From contig JAJRPJ010000010.1 of assembly GCA_024280835.1 (NCBI GenBank), positions 310,001-374,000 on the forward strand: a DNA stretch of 64,000 bases, written 5' to 3'. The first letter of the stretch is position 1. Each line of letters starts with the position of its first letter. Shown here one piece after another: positions 60,756 through 64,000 of the stretch. Source of the stretch: Candidatus Zixiibacteriota bacterium (lineage in GTDB: Bacteria; Zixibacteria; MSB-5A5; GN15; JACZUZ01). The notes below the pieces were generated by a model, which ran no database searches, had not been told where the DNA came from, and saw only the letters and a program-made list of their open reading frames with translations. The position numbers and the translations under genes were made by a program.

Positions 60756-61805
60756 TTAGATGTCTTGGGTCGTGGATTTAGGTGTTAACGAGTAGTTCAC
60801 GGACACAGTGAGCAATAACAGCGCGCAGGCTCCAGCTTGGTGAGCCGCTGCGAGAGTCAACGGGACTACATAAATTATTGTCAGCGCTCCCAACGTAAAC
60901 TGCACGATTGTCATCGCCAATAAAAGGTTGATCGCTTTGGTCTGCGCGGCGCTGAGTTTCGCTTTTAGTGAGAGCCACCAAAAGCCGCTGATGCCGATTA
61001 GCAATAGCCAGCCAATTGTTCGGTGAATAAACTGCACGCCAAAATTATTTTCAACGAAGTTCAACCACAACGGTGTCATACTAAATCCGATAGTCGGAAT
61101 CCATTCGCCGTTCATTTTCGGGAAAGTGTTCATGCCGAATCCAGCTTTGAGTCCAGCAGTGAAGGCGCCGTAGATTATTTGCAAAACAATCACACCAGAA
61201 ACGAAGTACGAGACTCTGGCCAGCCAATGCGTCGGGGTTTTTGAAGGGCGTTCACGGTCACTTAGTTTGAATATCAACAGTAAGGCGATAACCATTACTG
61301 CGAAAGCCAATATCAAATGCGCGGCTAGGCGGTAATGGCTGACTGCGGGATTGTCGATCAAGCCACTTTTGACCATGTACCAGCCCATGAGTCCTTGTAG
61401 CCCTCCCAATGTGAATAATCCCGCCAGTTTTAGATTTATCCCTTTGGGAATCTTTTTCTTGTAGATAAACCACATCCATGGAAAAAAGAAGGCTAGACCA
61501 ATCAGTCGACCGAAGAGTCGATGGAAGTATTCCCAGAAGAATATTTGCTTGAATTCCCCCAATGACATCCCTGCATTGAGTCTTTGATATTGCGGGTATT
61601 CTTGATAGCTCTCGAATGTTTTCTGCCAAGTCTGCTCGCTCAGTGGGGGAATAGCTCCCATCAGGGGGCGCCATTCGACTATCGAAAGTCCAGAATGGGT
61701 GAGCCGAGTTACTCCACCAATAATTACCATTGCCGCTGTTAGTCCGAGGATTATCCAAAGCCAGAGAATTAGCCCTCGATTGGTTTTCTGTGGCTCAAAT
61801 TCCAT
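60756..61805 (-). CDS. ctaA: Heme A synthase, Cox15/CtaA family
   Basis: A 349-residue eight-helix membrane enzyme that oxidises the methyl group of heme O to make heme A for cytochrome oxidases. GGVTRLTHSGLSIVEWRPLMGAIPP, with the conserved Glu, starts the first loop. Heme-ligand histidines sit in WEYFHRLFGRLIGL, VSHYRLAAHLILA, QFIHRTIGW and LAAAHQAGACALL. The length and WxPxxGxxPP pattern fit the longer Cox15 type. An aa3-type oxidase is therefore expected elsewhere in the genome. Divergent from the gene at 62015. Confidence 0.94.
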   Translation of the reverse strand: MEFEPQKTNRGLILWLWIILGLTAAMVIIGGVTRLTHSGLSIVEWRPLMGAIPPLSEQTWQKTFESYQEYPQYQRLNAGMSLGEFKQIFFWEYFHRLFGRLIGLAFFFPWMWFIYKKKIPKGINLKLAGLFTLGGLQGLMGWYMVKSGLIDNPAVSHYRLAAHLILAFAVMVIALLLIFKLSDRERPSKTPTHWLARVSYFVSGVIVLQIIYGAFTAGLKAGFGMNTFPKMNGEWIPTIGFSMTPLWLNFVENNFGVQFIHRTIGWLLLIGISGFWWLSLKAKLSAAQTKAINLLLAMTIVQFTLGALTIIYVVPLTLAAAHQAGACALLLLTVSVNYSLTPKSTTQDI

Positions 61806-62014
61806 AAGATTGCCTTGCCTTTGCCCATATTAGCCCGTTATTGAAACAGCTAGCTGTTGAAACAACTGCCCTGCGATTGTTGTTATCGCAGTTGTTGCCA
61901 GCATGGTATAGCAAAGATTGGCTTCTGACAAGGGTGGGAAATCTAAGGTATCTCCCAGCCGAAACCGATGTCTAAAGTATTGCAATACAAGTGTTACCAG
62001 ATATTGAGAATTCC

Positions 62015-63286
62015 ATGAATATTGAACTACATAGATTAGATATTCCGCGTCGATTGGTTAACGGAATTCGACGTAGGGTCAATAGCGCCAAAATTGAAAG
62101 CGCTTTCCGCGCTCGTAGTCATAGAGCCGATGTGGCGATTCCAGAGTCTTCTCGCGCGGAGGTAATCGTTATTGGCGCCGGAATCTCTGGTTTGGCAACG
62201 GCTTATCTATTGCGTCAAGGTGGTCATCGGGTTACAGTCCTAGAAGCTGGAGCGCAAATTGGTGGTCGCGCTGATTCTGTCCGCAGTCCATTCCGCTCTG
62301 GGCTTTGCGCAGATGCTGGTGGGTTTCGTTTTGCCGCTGATCACTATCGAGTTCGTGAATACCTCAATGAGTTCAACCTGCCCTATACCAATTTCTACAA
62401 CACTCAAGGCGACATGTTGGTTTACTTGGGGGGCGCATTATTTCGCCGAAAGTTTGGAGAGCGAGTGCGGCCTAGCTGGATTCCTCGGGTTCTGACAAAC
62501 GAAGAGAGTTGGATGTTTGATCAAGAAAATGAAATTGAAATGTTTCGAGTTAGCGGCGGTGTGGATACTTTTGCCAAAGCGTTTGCATCGCACATCTCAG
62601 ATAGTATTTCATTACATTCCGAAGTTCGCAAAATTACACAGACATCGTCGGGCGCTTTGGTTGAATATGTTTCCGACGGAGAGATCAAGACTCAATTCGC
62701 GGACTATGTTGTCTCGGCGATTCCGTATAGTGTTTTGAAAGATATGACCTTCGCGCCGACTTTGAAAAGTGACAAAGCTGAGATGATTTCTGGACTTGAG
62801 TATCGGCCAGGACTTTTGGTGTATTTTGAGATACCGACTGAATACTGGCAGACTCAAGGATTGAGTGGCTTCGCTGTGACAGACACTGTTGGCGAGCTTT
62901 GGAGTCCTGGGTTAGATTTTACTCGCGATACGGCAATCACTATTTCGTATACCAAGGATGAAGATGCGCAAGAGTTGATGGCTTTGCCACAAGAGGAACG
63001 CATCGCGACAATCGCTAAGCGAATTGAGGAGTTCTTGCCTGACTTCCGTGAGTTTATACAGTGTAGTGTCTCACTGTGTTGGGATGAAGATCGATTGATT
63101 CGCGGTTCGCGCTCGATGGCACAGTTTCTCAGTCAAGACCAAATGGCATTGATTCGTCGCACAGAAGGCAAAATACATTTCGCTGGAGAGCATACAGCGT
63201 CACTTCGCTTGGGCTGGATGGAAGGCGCGCTGGAGTCAGCAGAGCGAGTTGCTTCCGAAATAAATGCCATTTGTACAAGCGGATAA
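62015..63286 (+). CDS. FAD-dependent amine-oxidase-like enzyme
   Basis: A 423-residue flavoprotein (431 if GTG 61991 is used). After a basic lead of about 45 residues comes VIVIGAGISGLATAYLLRQG and VLEAGAQIGGRADSVRS, the FAD site of the monoamine-oxidase/phytoene-desaturase superfamily. The C-terminal HFAGEHTASLRLGWMEGALESAERVA is the second FAD motif, typical of amine oxidases. PAO-, HpnE- or protoporphyrinogen-oxidase-like reactions are all possible. The sequence does not decide. ATG 62015 is preferred over the GTG because the added residues are not conserved. Confidence 0.8.
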   Translation: MNIELHRLDIPRRLVNGIRRRVNSAKIESAFRARSHRADVAIPESSRAEVIVIGAGISGLATAYLLRQGGHRVTVLEAGAQIGGRADSVRSPFRSGLCADAGGFRFAADHYRVREYLNEFNLPYTNFYNTQGDMLVYLGGALFRRKFGERVRPSWIPRVLTNEESWMFDQENEIEMFRVSGGVDTFAKAFASHISDSISLHSEVRKITQTSSGALVEYVSDGEIKTQFADYVVSAIPYSVLKDMTFAPTLKSDKAEMISGLEYRPGLLVYFEIPTEYWQTQGLSGFAVTDTVGELWSPGLDFTRDTAITISYTKDEDAQELMALPQEERIATIAKRIEEFLPDFREFIQCSVSLCWDEDRLIRGSRSMAQFLSQDQMALIRRTEGKIHFAGEHTASLRLGWMEGALESAERVASEINAICTSG

Positions 63287-63330
63287 TCCTTTTTCGCTTC
63301 TGTTCCTACCCAAAAACAACTACTTACTCA

Positions 63331-64000
63331 TCAAGCTTGTTTCATCGAGAGCGCTTTTTCGGGACTGCGCCTGAGTGTTACTTTGATTCCGTTTCTGATT
63401 TTGACTTCCACTGAAGTATCAATTTTTGATTTTTGATAATACTCGGCGGGCATTTCTCGGAATGCTTGCGCGACTCTTTCGGTTCTGATGTTGTCTCCGA
63501 TAGTGATACGGATGAACCCCGCCAATTGTGGCATGGCGCTACGGTTACGGACATAGATGTCGCGGCTGTTTAGAAACTCAATTACGGTCTCTGGTTGACT
63601 GACATTGAGCATAATGAAATTAGCTGGAGTAGTGACGACATCGACACCCATAGCGCCGAGTGTTTGTGAGAGCTTGTCCATATTGTCTCTGACTGTTTGG
63701 ACGTATTTCTTGATATTATCAATGTCCTTCAGCGCAGCGATTGCGCCAACTTGCGCAGGCGCCGACAGGTTTTTGCCCACACGTATGAGATTCAATGAAG
63801 CGATATTGCGTGGATCGGTCAGTACATAGCCACAGCGCAAAGACGCCAAGCCGAAGGCTTTCGAGAAACTTCGAGAAACCAAAAGATTGGGATATTCAAG
63901 AGTGAGCGCTGAATGAGTAAAACCACAAAACTCAAAGTAGGCTTCGTCGGCGATTACCAAGGCTTCTGGCGCCGCTCCTAGAACGCTTCGCATGTCTTGC
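63331..64000 (-). CDS. hisC: Histidinol-phosphate aminotransferase-like PLP enzyme (5' end outside window)
   Basis: The C-terminal 222 residues of a class I/II aminotransferase; the frame stays open past the right edge, so the start is missing. VIADEAYFEFCG holds the cofactor Asp and Tyr, LLVSRSFSKAFGLASLRCGY the PLP lysine, and FIRITIGDNIRTERVAQAF the substrate-binding arginine. These are the patterns of HisC. The related threonine-phosphate decarboxylase (CobD) is a less likely alternative. The C-terminus carries an extra Lys/Arg-rich tail of about 30 residues after the normal end. Confidence 0.85.
   Translation of the reverse strand, partial: QDMRSVLGAAPEALVIADEAYFEFCGFTHSALTLEYPNLLVSRSFSKAFGLASLRCGYVLTDPRNIASLNLIRVGKNLSAPAQVGAIAALKDIDNIKKYVQTVRDNMDKLSQTLGAMGVDVVTTPANFIMLNVSQPETVIEFLNSRDIYVRNRSAMPQLAGFIRITIGDNIRTERVAQAFREMPAEYYQKSKIDTSVEVKIRNGIKVTLRRSPEKALSMKQA

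Overview
The window reads as chromosomal DNA of a diderm (Gram-negative-type) bacterium. The evidence is an LptE-like lipoprotein, a TolC-type channel, an Omp85-like barrel protein, a PorV/PorQ-family outer-membrane protein, a DsbD-type thiol transporter and several lipobox proteins. A decayed dockerin C-terminus (IADVTY...GGPAP), PorV and the metalloprotease/TolB-propeller/Omp85 composite together suggest a lineage near the FCB group (for example Zixibacteria-like). That placement is an inference from gene style, not a phylogeny. CtaA and a Suf operon suggest a respiring, oxygen-exposed organism.

Layout. 1-6485 (+): a sugar-phosphate operon of transketolase (cut by the left edge), gnd, zwf and an OpcA::6-phosphogluconolactonase fusion, then fbp with its own promoter. 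Together these cover the oxidative pentose phosphate branch plus the gluconeogenic phosphatase. 6581-13446 (-): a full suf operon, sufR-sufCBD-Rieske-sufS-sufU-sufT, converging on fbp at a two-way terminator. 14059-15515: two small surface proteins, a dead dockerin fragment and a cluster of palindromic repeats. 15516-19689 (-): a heterodimeric ABC exporter preceded by a promoter, a 69-codon leader ORF and an intrinsic terminator, which looks like a translation-dependent attenuator. 19975-25229 (+): murA and the giant composite outer-membrane protein. 25680: one tRNA-Glu. 25997-29117 (-): a redoxin and DsbD. 29564-39062 (+): a cell-surface glycan operon with GT2, an FAD enzyme, two deacetylase-like paralogues (the first frameshifted), an ArnT-like transferase, an epimerase and a CDP-alcohol phosphotransferase. 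39071-43008 (-): a substrate-binding-protein::TolC fusion, DUF4416 and an Spy-like protein. 43203-46925 (+): hutU, hutI and lptE. 46926-50779 (+): repeats, a TPR protein, porV, a lipoprotein and a rhodanese. 50799-50921 (-): a free-standing small RNA gene with a consensus promoter. 51426-55545 (+): three lipoproteins, comM behind a structured leader, and an STAS protein. 55691-56308 (-): a small barrel protein. 56681-60723 (+): an RsbU-like phosphatase and a second ArnT-like protein. 60756-64000: ctaA (-), an FAD amine-oxidase-like enzyme (+) and hisC (-, cut by the right edge).

The most notable items are the leader-peptide attenuator of the ABC exporter, the unassigned small RNA near 50.8 kb, the periplasmic-binding-protein::TolC fusion, the OpcA::Pgl fusion, and a family of GTAGGGG-ended palindromic repeats, one copy of which now encodes part of the LptE signal region. 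All functions are assigned by reading motifs by eye. No database search was run.
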